From the NCBI GenBank assembly GCA_029582165.1, contig CM055872.1, forward strand, positions 715,728 to 779,727: a DNA stretch of 64,000 bases, written 5' to 3'. Shown here piece after piece: positions 43,958 to 54,545 of the stretch. The notes under the pieces were generated by a model that saw nothing but the letters and a program-made list of their open reading frames with translations, was not told where the DNA came from and ran no database searches. The translations under genes and the position numbers were made by a program. The stretch is from Portulaca oleracea (taxonomy: Eukaryota > Streptophyta > Magnoliopsida > Caryophyllales > Portulacaceae). Position 1 is the stretch's first letter. Every line of letters starts with the position of its first letter.

Positions 43958-45373
43958 TGTTCGGCCTCGTTTCGAGCCGAATTTCTTCTCTTTTATAGGG
44001 TATATTTGCTTGTTTTAACCCCTATTTATATATTAGATATAATGATTTGGTGTTTTGTAGGAAAATAAGGAGTTAGAAGAAGTTTGGGCTTAATTGAAGG
44101 TTTTTAGGGAATCCCGAGCTATTTCCCGAGTCAAACCAAGTCAACCCGAGCCGAGATCCGAGTCAAACCAAGTCAACCCGAGCCGAGAGCCGAGGCGAAA
44201 CCGAAGTCGGAAATTCCATATCAAGATTGGCGCAAAACAGGGGAACGGTACAAACTTAAAGGTTTGAAATACGTGTGCCTTCACCCTTTGGGTCATAACT
44301 CTTTCATTACAACTCCAATAGCTCTGAAATTTTGAGAGCTTAAAGTACACATCGAGAGCTTTCCATCGATATCTTACGGGCCTAAAACGGAGTTCGGATG
44401 AAGAAGTTATGCGCGTTTGAAGTCGGCAGGGAAAAACTGCCCAGAACGCTTGCTCGCCCGAGCCATCTGCTGGCTCGCCCGAGCCAGGCTTCTGGAGCAA
44501 CAAAAACACCAGCCAGAACGCTGGCTCGCCCGAGCCAGAGGGTGGCTCGCCCGAGCCACTCTGTCTGCGGAGAAATTGCTGCGCGTGCTGAGAATTATTT
44601 CTAGGGTTTTGGGTTGTATTTTTCCTTCTTCTATAAATACCCACTTGTATTAATCCAAATTATCAATTAGCCTAGGTAGTTTAGGAGTAGAATTAGATTT
44701 AATTGCTTTCCTTTATTTGCTTTAATCTCTCTTAATTGTTCTTCAAGTTTTCAATTGTTCTTCATTGTTCTTCAAGCTTTCATTGATTTCTAGCATTTGT
44801 ATTCAAACTTTCTCAAGCTTTCTCAATTCAAGCAAGTTTCCATTGAAGTTTTACAAGCTTTCTCTCTCTTCTCTCTCTCTCTCTCTAATTTCCATTGTTG
44901 ACTTGTTTTCCAAGCTTTATAGTGTTAGCCACAATCAACTCCATTTTTAGTGGGGAGGAGGGTCAAGGAACTCCAATTCTACTTACTAGTGAGAATTTGG
45001 GGGATTCTTGGTAATCCAAACCACAATTTCTTGTTTGTTCGGGGGAAATTCAAGTGTAGATTGAAGGTTTATTGAAGATTAGTCATCAAAGGTATAATTT
45101 CTCGTTCCCAATTTCATTGTTCATTCATTGTCTTCATTCATGCCTTTTAATTGCCTTCATCTTAAAGTGCTTTCTTTATTACTTTCTTTTAATTGCTTTC
45201 TTTATTATTATCATGTCTAGGTTAGATTTAAATGCTTTCTTTACATAATTTATCGCTTTCCGCACTTGAGAAAAACCCATTTACGCGAACCGATTACCTT
45301 AATCAAGCCTAAACACCCATCCCTGTGGATCGACAATCCTTACTTATAAAATCACAAAAATTACAACCGAACA
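43958..45373 (+). repeat. 5' LTR
   Basis: It begins TGTTCGGCCTCG and ends ACAACCGAACA. A TATA box (TATAAATA at 44632-44639) marks the probable promoter. It contains four GGCTCGCCCGAGCC-type palindromes at 44451-44557 and a CT microsatellite near 44870. This LTR has 21 bp and 14 bp that the 3' LTR lacks. Confidence 0.93.
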
Positions 45374-45374
45374 A

Positions 45375-45392
45375 TGGCGCTGTTGCCGGGGA
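45375..45392 (+). other. Primer binding site, tRNA-Asp type
   Basis: TGGCGCTGTTGCCGGGGA starts one base after the LTR. It matches the complement of the tRNA-Asp 3' end (including CCA) at 17 of 18 positions; the mismatch is T for C at position 7. Confidence 0.8.
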
Positions 45393-45564
45393 TGGCGTTA
45401 TTTGGTAGATTAGGCTATTGGTTTGTGTGTACATAGTTTATTGCTTTCTTGATTATGCTAGAAAAAATGTAGCGAAAAAAAAATGAATATCGAAAAAAAA
45501 TGTGAGAAAAGAAAAGAAAAAAAATAGAAAATTAGAAAAATAGAAAAAAGAGAGTTATGGATAG

Positions 45565-46269
45565 TCCCAATTCCCTCAATTTGAGCATGAAATATTTTGG
45601 AGGTATTTTGCTAGATTACATGATTATCATGCTCAATGTGAATTATATGGTGTCTTCTATGATACTTTAGATCTTTTGGGAATTGTGAATGAGGGTGTGA
45701 ATTATGAGACCCGAAGCCTTTTAGAATATTACGGGTTTTCCAGTTTAGGAGAAGAACCAGCATGGGAGTTACTTGAATGGTTGTCTAGGGATTCCTATGA
45801 GTTTGAACAACAAAATGTTAGTCCTAGCTTCCAACCTCCTTATGCACCACCCTTTAGGACCGAAACTGAACAATCATGTGAATACCCCGTGTATGTTGAT
45901 GATCAATCTTATAATGGGGAATATGTGGAAAACTGTTATGAACTTTCCCAAAGTGCCGATGAGTCTCCTTCCGTGTGCTCCTTGTGTGATTCGCCGTATC
46001 ATAGTTCAATTTCTTGTTTGCAAGCTACAGTGGCTTCCTTCGAGGCGGAAGTAGAAAAATTATGTGTGAACATGAATGAGTATATGCGTGAATTTGTCCA
46101 TGAGAGTAATCATAGGGTAGAAACTCCGTCTTCACAAATGGTTGATTCGAATGTTGAAGTAGGTCATTCATCGTCTTTTAGTCCTGAAATGCAATTGATT
46201 TTTCTGTGTATGATGAGGATGATGACTATTATAACCGACCATGCCTTGGACTACTTAGTGATTCCTTAG
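45565..46269 (+). pseudogene. Gag-like frame without ATG
   Basis: An open frame follows the TAG at 45562-45564 and runs to 46269. Early residues have EIFWRYFARLHDYHAQCELYG, VNYETRSLLEYYG and EEPAWELLEWLSRDSYEFEQ, the pattern of plant retrotransposon gag domains. Further on, CSLCDSPYHSSISC fits a CX2CX4HX4C zinc knuckle. No ATG is in frame before the gag domain; an ATG at 45557 is in a different frame just upstream, so one base has probably been lost shortly after it. The tail after about 46188 runs in a frame that makes little sense, while the neighbouring frame carries on. It is retroelement gag, apparently broken at both ends. Confidence 0.75.
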
Positions 46270-47288
46270 CTCTAGCCCCACCTATTGAGCATGAGGAACT
46301 TGTTGATTCTGTGTGTGATGATGTTGAAATTGATGAAAACATGTTAGACGATGAACCGTTGTCCACACCATTGTCCACACCATTGTCCATGCCTTTATGT
46401 GAAGAAAAGATTGAGTTTAGTGAATGCCATGATGTAGTTGAGCATAATCTTGTTGAGAGTGAAATTGAATTTGTTGTGATTGAATGTGTGCTTGATAACG
46501 ATTTGTTCACTTTCGTTGAGGATCATTGCATTAGTGAGGCATTAGCTACCCTTGTATGTGAGTCCATTGATGTGCATACATGTGATGATGAGCATAATTC
46601 TTTGGGGAATGATCATGATTGTTTGAACTTGGTTGTTGACAATGATGCTTTTGATGATGACATGCTTTATGAGTCATTCACGATGAGTTATGACCCTGGA
46701 CCTTCCACTTTCACTTTTGATGTTGCTTTGGATGATGCACCTTTGTCTTTTGATGTTGATAGTTCTTCTAGTGAGTCTGATATTGATGAAGATGAAGATG
46801 TGGTTGTGTGTGATGTTGGGAGTGTTATGATGTGGTCTAACCCTCTGTTTTCCTTATCACCTATTGACGATTGTAATGATTATTTGGATGAGAGTGGAGA
46901 TTTGGAATTTGTGATTGATGAAAATTGCATGGAAATTGAGTTTGAACCATTGTTTGCATCCAAGTCTTCGCATGAGCATGTTCAGAAATGTGTTGTATTG
47001 CCTCCTTCCGTTGATTTGTATACCCAATCTCCATTTACGAGTCAATGGGAGGATCCATTTGTCATGTCTTCTTTCACCGTGCCTAGAAAAGTCTTGTATA
47101 TTCGTGAATTTCATCAGTTCTATGACTTTTCTAAGGCATTTGATAAATTGTTAAGAGCACTAATGTTTGTTTATGTGCTATTGCGAGTGTGCTCTTACCA
47201 CCACCATTCTGAGATGCATGAGAGGATGCATGATTTGTTACTCCGGGCGTTGAATGGTTCTGACATGATGCCCGATATCTTGAGGTGA
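46188..47288 (+). pseudogene. Highly acidic continuation frame of the retroelement
   Basis: An open frame of about 366 codons overlaps the end of the gag-like frame by some 82 nt in the -1 register, with no ATG near its start. Its product is very acidic (DDVEIDENMLDDEPL, SESDIDEDEDVVV) and has a short PLSTPLSTPLSMPL repeat. I recognise no domain. No standard slippery heptamer is present at the overlap, so I read the split as a frame-shifting mutation rather than programmed frameshifting. It may have been one polypeptide with the gag part in the ancestor. Confidence 0.6.
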
Positions 47289-49232
47289 GAAGGAGTGAAT
47301 TTCTTGATAAGATGCCTTTGAGGTAATATATTTCCTCACCCTTCTTGTATAACTAGTGAGTTGGTCTTTCTTTTCTTCTTTTATTTTCTTTTTGTGTGTG
47401 TCTTTTTCTTTTATTTTGGGGTGCTTGCTTACCTATTTCTGTTTCCATTTGGAGGACACGACAACCTCTTTGTGTGGGAGCGGGAGGGTAGTATGCATTC
47501 CGGTTTGTGAGTCCAAAGAAAAGAAAAAAAAGAGTCGTTTTGTAAATATTTTAGTTTCTTAATTCTTTAGTCCTTAGAGTCTTGTATAGTTGTTTTTCTT
47601 TTTGATCTTGCATGTGAACCATCATACATAGTATGCTTTTCTTGTTTATTTCTAACCTTGGTGTGATGTTCCTTGGATCGTGGATTGAATATGCTTGATT
47701 GAAGACTTCGAGGTAACATCTTTCCACTCTCTTTATGTGAATATATCGATGATCCATGATGCATGCTTGATTTTCTTTTTGGGTGGCGAACCCCTTAAGT
47801 GTGATTGTTGGAATATTTTGTTGTTGGAGCCGTGTGGGCTCGGGTCGCCACCGCTTTTTATGTGATAAGTGTTTTGTATATATGTTCTTCTTGGTTTTCT
47901 ACCTTGCTTGTGACACCCTTTTCATGATGGAGACATTGTGATATCTTGTGTTGGGGTGGGGGTGCTATTTTCCATTTGTTATGGGTAGATCACCTAGTTT
48001 TTGAGTCTTTTGTTTTTGCTTTTCTTAGTTTGTGTCCAAAAATCTAAAAAAAAAAAATTTTTTGTGTGAAAGAAAAAAAAAGGGGAGAAATGTTGTGAAA
48101 AACCCAAAAGTTGTTTTTCTTTTTGAAGATGTTTCCGTTCACAGTTGTGTAGATAGTTGTTTAATCAGCTGATTCGATCAGTTAGAAGTGACCGGTATGA
48201 ATAATGACAGGCCTTAGGAAGGATTTTTGCCATGACTTATCTCTATTATACCTCTACATGGAATGGGAAAGCGGAATCCTCAAATCTTACACGCTTTGAT
48301 TGTGAATTCTTACCTAAGTTAGACGGTTTTAGTTGTTCAATTGCTTAAGCTCTTAATTAATGCATTAAATAATTACTGTCGGGCCTACCGTCATGGGTTG
48401 GTTTGGGTGGATCGGCACCCTATGCCCCTTAAGTGCAATGACTCACGTATGGAGAAACCCAGCAGGGAGGGTAACCCTTTGCGAAGGCCGGTGTTTAAAT
48501 CCCGCAAAACCCGACACAAACGCTTTAAAAGACACAAAACGGATTGAGTGGAAATAAAAGAGCGTAGGTTTTGAAAAAGAAAGAAAAGAGCGAAGCAAGA
48601 AAAAGGAAAAAGAGTTGAGCAAAATAATGGTAAGAAAGAGAAAAGTAAAAAAAGAAAAGAAAAGAGCAAAGTAAGAAAAAGAAAAAAAAAAGAGCAAAGT
48701 AAGAAAAAGAAAGAAAAGAGAGGTTAAAAGAAAAACCAAGAGTGAAGTAGGATAGATAATCCCGAGCTTGAGCATGAGAACAACTCTGATTGTCTGGTTT
48801 AGGATATGAAAGACCGATTAGAGCCCAATTGCACATATGCACGAGGTGTTTTGCTTATCAGGAAGTGTTTGGGTTCAAAATCTCAAAGATTGGCAGTTTT
48901 CCAACCTTCGTGTCTTAATTTGTTTATACTTGCTTCTTCCATTTGATTGTTGAGGCGGGTTTGGGAACTAGGTGCATGATTGGGGACGAGAATATCTTCT
49001 TTGCTTTTGCTTTGTTTCGTTTTTCGGTTTTCATTTCTTTTTCTTTCCCCTTTTTCTTTTCTCGTGGCTTTTGTGGGTATAGTTGCTATAAACCCTCACG
49101 AGACCTACCTCGTCCACCTGGGCTACCGGGGGGTTTAAAGGGCTTGATGCACATAATAAATGCATCCGTGATTCCTGCGAAAGTGAGTTAGGGTTTTTAG
49201 TTTTTCTTTTTAGTCCTTTTCTTCGTTTTTAG
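47289..49232 (+). other. Non-coding interior of the LTR retrotransposon
   Basis: No pol domain is seen in any frame. It contains repeated phrases (GAGGTAACATCTTTCCACTC-like at 47320 and 47708) and a long purine-rich stretch of GAAAAAGAAAG type at about 48560-48735. Open frames here on the - strand are low-complexity products of that stretch. Confidence 0.6.
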
Positions 49233-49251
49233 TTTGCTCGGGGCGAGCAAA
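49233..49251 (+). other. Perfect hairpin upstream of the 3' LTR
   Basis: TTTGCTCG-GGG-CGAGCAAA: 8-bp arms and a 3-base loop, 17 bases before the 3' LTR. A GCTCGGGGACGAGC-like motif is known near the 3' end of related plant Ty3 elements. The segment between it and the LTR ends GTTGGAGTGG, a weak polypurine tract. Confidence 0.8.
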
Positions 49252-49268
49252 CCCTTGTGTTGGAGTGG

Positions 49269-50651
49269 TGTTCGGCCTCGTTTCGAGCCGAATTTCTTCT
49301 CTTTTATAGGGTATATTTGCTTGTTTTAACCCCTATTTATATATTAGATATAATGATTTGGTGTTTTGTAGGAAAATAAGGAGTTAGAAGAAGTTTGGAC
49401 TTAATTGAAGGTTTTTAGGGAATCCCGAGCTATTTCCCGAGTCAAACCAAGTTAACCCGAGCCGAGATCCGAGTCAAACCAAGTCAACCCGAGCCGAGAG
49501 CCGAGGCGAAACCGAAGTCGGAAATTCCATATCAAGATTGGCGCAAAACAGGGGAACGGTACAAACTTAAAGGTTTGAAATACGTGTGCCTTCACCCTTT
49601 GGGTCATAACTCTTTCGTTACAACTCCAATAGCTCTAAAATTTTGAGAGCTTAAAGTACACACCGAGAGCTTTCCATCGATATCTTACGGGCCTAAAACG
49701 GAGTTCGGATGAAGAAGTTATGCGCGTTTGAAGTCGGCAGAGAAAAACTGCCCAGAACGCTTGCTCGCTCGAGCCATCTGCTGGCTCGCCCGAGCCAGGC
49801 TTCTGGAGCAACAAAAACACCAGCCAGAACGCTGGCTCGCCCGAGCCACTCTGTCTGCGGAGAAATTGCTGCGCGTGCTGAGAATTATTTCTAGGGTTTT
49901 GGGTTGTATTTTTCCTTCTTCTATAAATACCCACTTGTATTAATCCAAATTATCAATTAGCCTAGGTAGTTTAGGAGTAGAATTAGATTTAATTGCTTTC
50001 CTTTATTTGCTTTAATCTCTCTTAATTGTTCTTCAAGTTTTCAATTGTTCTTCATTGTTCTTCAAGCTTTCATTGATTTCTAGCATTTGTATTCAAACTT
50101 TCTCAAGCTTTCTCAATTCAAGCAAGTTTCCATTGAAGTTTTACAAAGCTTTCTCTCTCTTCTCTCTTCTCTCTCTCTAATTTCCATTGTTGACTTGTTT
50201 TCCAAGCTTTATAGTGTTAGCCACAATCAACTCCATTTTTAGTGGGGAGGAGGGTCAAGGAACTCCAATTCTACTTACTAGTGAGAATTTGGGGGATTCT
50301 TGGTAATCCAAACCACAATTTCTTGTTTGTTCGGGGGAAATTCAAGTGTAGATTGAAGGTTTATTTAAGATTAGTCATCAAAGGTATAATTTCTCGTTCC
50401 CAATTTCATTGTTCATTCATTGTCTTCATTCATGCCTTTTAATTGCCTTCATCTTTAAGTGTTTTCTTTATTACTTTCTTTTAATTGCTTTCTTTATTAT
50501 TATCATGTCTAGGTTAGATTTAAATGCTTTCTTTACATAATTTATCGCTTTCCGCACTTGAGAAAAACCCATTACCTTAATCAAGCCTAAACACCCATCC
50601 ATGTGGATCGACAATCCTTACTTATAAAACCACAAAAATTACAACCGAACA
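49269..50651 (+). repeat. 3' LTR
   Basis: About 99% identical to the 5' LTR by eye. It lacks one 21-bp palindrome-containing repeat and 14 bp near the end (a deletion bounded by TTAC repeats). TATA box at 49922. Confidence 0.93.
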
Positions 50652-50955
50652 TCCTCGCGCGGCGAGCACGAGTTCGAGTTTTTCTCACGACCGACACTCG
50701 TCCTCGCCGCTGCACTGTCTTTCTCGTCCTCGCCCATGCCACATCAGCATTATTTCAGTCTCAAACTCGCCATTGCGGATGGTCTAACAATTATGTTTCA
50801 AAGCTCTGGTTGTATTTATCTTTTTGTAATCCTTCATGATAAATGATAAATTATTAGATGTTTAATTTGTTGTCTCGGAGAAATGTAGTATATGTGATTT
50901 GAAATCATAACAAAAGATGTATATATTATCGAAGAATTGTTATGAATGATAACTT

Positions 50956-51746
50956 CTAAATGCAAGTAATTAAGTCTAAATGCAAGCCCGATAATTCCGT
51001 GTCTCCACTGAGAGAATGTACGTAATAGCAATCCTTTGCTTCATCATTTAACGTGGAAGGGAATACAACGGTATATAGCTCTATGTCAATTCCCTTTAAT
51101 GGCATCAATCGCAGGAGCTCTTTCACATGATTTGTGGGGTTTTCTGAAGGTTGAAACTTCTTTTCAAGAATGTCGAATTTGTCCGACAACTTTTTTATGG
51201 TCTCAACAGGAACCTTGATGTCTCCATCGTGATCATTGAATGTTGCCATATGGCTTACAATCCTTTGGAGCCCCTTTGTTTGGGTTTTGAGGCTCTTTAG
51301 TTCAGCACGTTCTCGTGGTGTATCGGGCTCCTATGTTCTTCTAAGGACTTCTCTAGGAGGTCTCTGGTCATCCTCAAGTTTAATCCCTTTAGAGGAAGGG
51401 TCAATCTCATCTTACAACTATGTTAATTCATCATCTTCAAATATTTCCTCAATCTCGGGAATCTCTTGTGTTTTCCCTTTTGTTCCTTGGTGAACTTCTG
51501 TTGGTATTTGGAGCCTTCACCTTTGTCTTCTTCCTCGTCGACAACAAAGCCTACTTCCTTATGGAGCTTTCCAATGGCTTAGAGCATCATGTCCATCACT
51601 TATTGGTGTTGATCCACCCTCTTTTCAAGCTTCTTGTCCTACTCTTTAGTGGAGCGAGTGACCAATCCTTGGATCTTGGCGGAAAGTTCATCCACATGTT
51701 ACATTTGGAGGTTAGACATTCAGAGTTTTAAGGAGGGTTCGAGATG
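50956..51746 (-). pseudogene. Gag fragment of another LTR retrotransposon
   Basis: The frame at 51249-50956 has FQPSENPTNHVKELLRLMPL and VVFPSTLNDEAKDCYYVHSL, like the start of plant Ty3 gag (a FPFTLKGKAKEW-type motif). Upstream on the same strand, 51746-51250 gives an acidic, coiled-coil-like stretch with stops. No LTR or pol was found with it. Confidence 0.6.
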
Positions 51747-53917
51747 GCATCGTCGAACATGGTACCGGTGCTCCTCGATCTTTGGCTAGTTTCGGATTAA
51801 ACTGGTTGGGGATGTAGCTCTTGTTCCAAATGAGTCTTGATGTATGTGTAGCTCGTTCAATCAGAGTGCAACAACTAAACACACATCAAGAGACTCCAAG
51901 CAAGATGAAACTCATGGCCAACTTTAATTCAAGCTAAAACAGCATCAAGGAATGGAAAACAAATGAAATGGAAATGATAGGCTAATGATCTCGTTTGATA
52001 TAACAATACCACAAACAATCACACTAGGGCTAGTACTTGTAATCTCATTCTCTGATACAGAAACACCACCAAGAGATCAAACACAAGCTTTACTTATAAC
52101 TACTTGATTAGCCAAATCAAGATATAGAAGTAGATGATTCAGAGTTATTAGCACGCTCACATACTAAAGGGGGTTGAAAGCTCACACCTTGTATTCATCA
52201 AAGTCAATTAGTGAAATGAGAGTATAAAAGGGCAATCGTATATAGGCTAGCATACACATACACCTCAAATGATTACATGAGCTTTCCTAAACATGAACTA
52301 ATCTCTAAACATGATTAATTAAGCTAAGCAACGTCAAAATCAGCAGCTATGTTCCTTCTCCATGAGGTTTCCATCCAAAAATAATTGAGAGACAACCCCT
52401 TGCATAAAGACATACGGGAGGTTCTCATTGGACCAACCCAAAAGACATTGTTCCATTCTCAATGTGACACCTCCTCCTTGCTTGGAATTTCCTTGGATGC
52501 TAGGTTTCCTATTGAACCAGATTTGAAGAGGGAAATTCGAAATCATAGGTGAAAAGACCAAATTGCCCTTAAACTTCACAAAATATTCCAACCGTGCCAG
52601 ATTAAGCTATATCGAGAACACTCCTTTTGTTGAATCTGGTTGAGGGTGCAAATGAACTCCAAGTTGGACGTTTAATAGCTTTTTGGAAAGCTTTATCAAT
52701 GCCCTTCAAAAGCCTCCTAGGGCTTGATCTTAGTAAACGTCTCAATTTTAAGATATACACACAAACAGATTAGGTACCAAACGGGGTGAATGATACTCTA
52801 AACTGATTGTACCTTGTTTGAGTTCATAGGTTACCAAGTAGCATGCTTGCACCAATGTGGCTGAGCTAGGTTGGTCTCCATCAAGTCTTCCTGTGTAATC
52901 TCTGACACATGCCTGATTAGGGTTTTCTATCCTGCCTGTATCGAAATTAGATATTCAGGAACCACCATTGATAAATTCTGTCATGGTTGAATAATTCATG
53001 AATGCACTCAGTGTCAATGATTACAACTTTAATAATCCATGATTTTACTCATTGACAAACCATGGTTACAACTTAAATAAACCACAATGATTTTTTAGCG
53101 TAAGGTTTACAGGGCAGCTCGGGCAAGTGAATGGAGAAAAAGTTAAATTAAAAAAGTCATGTTATGTTAACCTTTTTGATCCCTATATATTTTAAGATTT
53201 AGGATCTCATTGTCCTCATAATCGTTCATAGTCAATTTAATTTTTGGGCCATCTCTTAGGGTCTATAACCCAAAAAATGTTGGGCTTAGAAGACACGTTG
53301 GGTCGAGCACACTACAGCATAGTACACCCTGGCATACTATCGCCTATTTACTTGAATATAATTGAAAGTTTGTCAGAAAATACTTTTCCTAAAATACAAC
53401 ACCTCAATAGTACAAACTTTTTAGTACATTATCAAACACCAAAATTTGAAATTCCTTTTTAAAAAGGTGAATAAAAAACTATTCTCTTCATTTTATATTA
53501 ATTATATAAATATTTTATTATTAAAAATTTTTATAGTTATAATTTATCAAAAGATTATAATATTATATTCTTATAATAACATTATTTGTTATGAATATAA
53601 TTATAGTACTTTTATATATTAAAATATTATAAATATTAATAAATTAATGATGTTAAAATATAATTAATATGGTTTGGATGGAGTATTTCAATTTAGTAAA
53701 AAAGAAATATAATGTAACAAAGGCCAAAGAAATCCACAATCATATCTTAGAAATGGGCACAAGAATATATAAGCCATTCATGTCATAAGAACGTCCTATA
53801 TTCCTATCCCTATTGATCCAGTATTCCCTACTCCCTCAAACAAGATTAGAAAAAAGAAAAAGAAAAGGAAAAAGAAAAGGTGCTTGCTTGTGTCATGCAA
53901 GGTTGGAAGAGACAGTG
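51747..53917. other. Intergenic stretch, nothing coding recognised
   Basis: No gene seen. The part at about 53488-53690 has the AT-rich body of a Stowaway-like element (ending ATATGGTTTGGATGGAGTA) in decayed form. The remainder shows no structure I can name. Confidence 0.5.
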
Positions 53918-53942
53918 GAGAGAGAGAGAGAGAGAGAGAGAG
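53918..53942 (+). repeat. (GA)n tract upstream of the LBD gene
   Basis: About 12 GA units, some 350 bp upstream of the TATA box. A CT-rich stretch follows at about 54015-54065. GA/CT tracts near plant promoters can be bound by BPC proteins; that role here is inference. Confidence 0.7.
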
Positions 53943-54290
53943 GCATGCAAATGCAACGGTTGAGATTTTACATTTTTACTCTTTACCCATTTGCGGAGAA
54001 ACGCGGCCGCCTGCCCCTCTCCTTATCTCTCTCTCTCTTCCTCTCTTTCTCTCTCCTCTCCCCCAAGTCTCTTGGAATCTGACCCTCCTCCAATCTCCTC
54101 CCAAATATTCTGCCCCTTCCTCTTTTCTCTCTCCTTTTTTTTTTTAAATATTAAAAGATTTGAAACAGAACATAAAAAATTTAAAAAAAAATCCCCCATT
54201 CTCCAACCCTCACATTCAACCCACCACCGAACTAACTCCAGTTAGCTTAACCCAGGCCTTAATCCCCCATACCCACCCACTCTCTCAATC

Positions 54291-54297
54291 TATAAAT
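54291..54297 (+). promoter_or_regulatory. TATA box of the LBD gene
   Basis: TATAAAT followed by a C-rich run. A start about 30 bp on gives a CT-rich leader of about 225 nt to the ATG at 54546. Confidence 0.6.
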
Positions 54298-54482
54298 CCC
54301 CCCCTTCTCCCCTACCCTGCCTAATTCCTCTCCCTTTCTCTCTCTACATTTCCATTTTCTCTTTCTAAACTTCCAAAATTAATTTGGCAAGTAGTTTTCT
54401 TCGGGCAAACGAAATTCCTGTTTGGAGTTTCTCCTCTCCTTCAAGCTTCGGCATCCATAAATCTGGTGCTTGGAGGTTGTTA

Positions 54483-54488
54483 ATGTGA
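54483..54488 (+). promoter_or_regulatory. AUGUGA start-stop upstream element
   Basis: ATG directly followed by TGA, 57 bases before the main ATG and the only upstream ATG in the predicted leader. Start-stop elements of the AUGUAA type stall ribosomes in plant NIP5;1; AUGUGA is a related arrangement. Confidence 0.45.
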
Positions 54489-54545
54489 TTAAGATCGTAC
54501 TAATAAACAAGAATTAATCAAATTAATCAGAAGCTAAGTAAGAAA

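Larger units (their letters stand above)
43958..50651 (+). mobile_element. Complete non-autonomous LTR retrotransposon with gag-like frames
   Basis: Total length is 6694 bp: two LTRs (1416 and 1383 bp), starting TGTTCGG and ending CCGAACA. A perfect 5-bp duplication TCCTC lies at 43953-43957 and 50652-50656. The primer site right after the 5' LTR fits the 3' end of tRNA-Asp, typical of the Athila/Tat branch of plant Ty3 elements. The 3.9-kb interior has a gag-like zinc knuckle region and an acidic frame but no protease, reverse transcriptase, RNase H or integrase motif. By eye the LTRs differ at about 12 substitutions plus two indels of 21 and 14 bp. It must have been moved by enzymes from another element. 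Confidence 0.92.
43724..50795. mobile_element. hAT-like MITE split by an LTR retrotransposon
   Basis: The left part, 43724-43957, starts GAGCACCCGCAATGGTGAAC. The right part, 50657-50795, ends CTCGCCATTGCGGATGGTCT. These are inverted repeats of the common plant GAGCATCCGCAATGG type. The two parts are contiguous in the related element at 60781-61156 (read on the opposite strand), which proves the later insertion between them. Some exact limits are uncertain. Confidence 0.75.

Noticed and set aside
44141..44644. 167-codon - strand frame in the 5' LTR with GSGEP repeats
   Set aside because: The repeats are the palindromes read on the other strand, and the 21-bp indel between LTRs shows no coding constraint beyond being a multiple of three. 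It has no known family.
46180..46215. Possible programmed -1 frameshift between the gag-like and acidic frames
   Set aside because: No X XXY YYZ heptamer in the right register is present and I see no obvious downstream pseudoknot, so a mutation is the simpler reading.
48391..48842. - strand Phe/Leu-rich frames in the LTR element
   Set aside because: They come from the GAAAAAG-type purine stretch at about 48560-48735; hydrophobic repeats here are not real membrane proteins.
49094..49142. Short direct repeats suggestive of a CRISPR array
   Set aside because: No regular spacer pattern exists here or anywhere in the window, and the DNA is plant nuclear.
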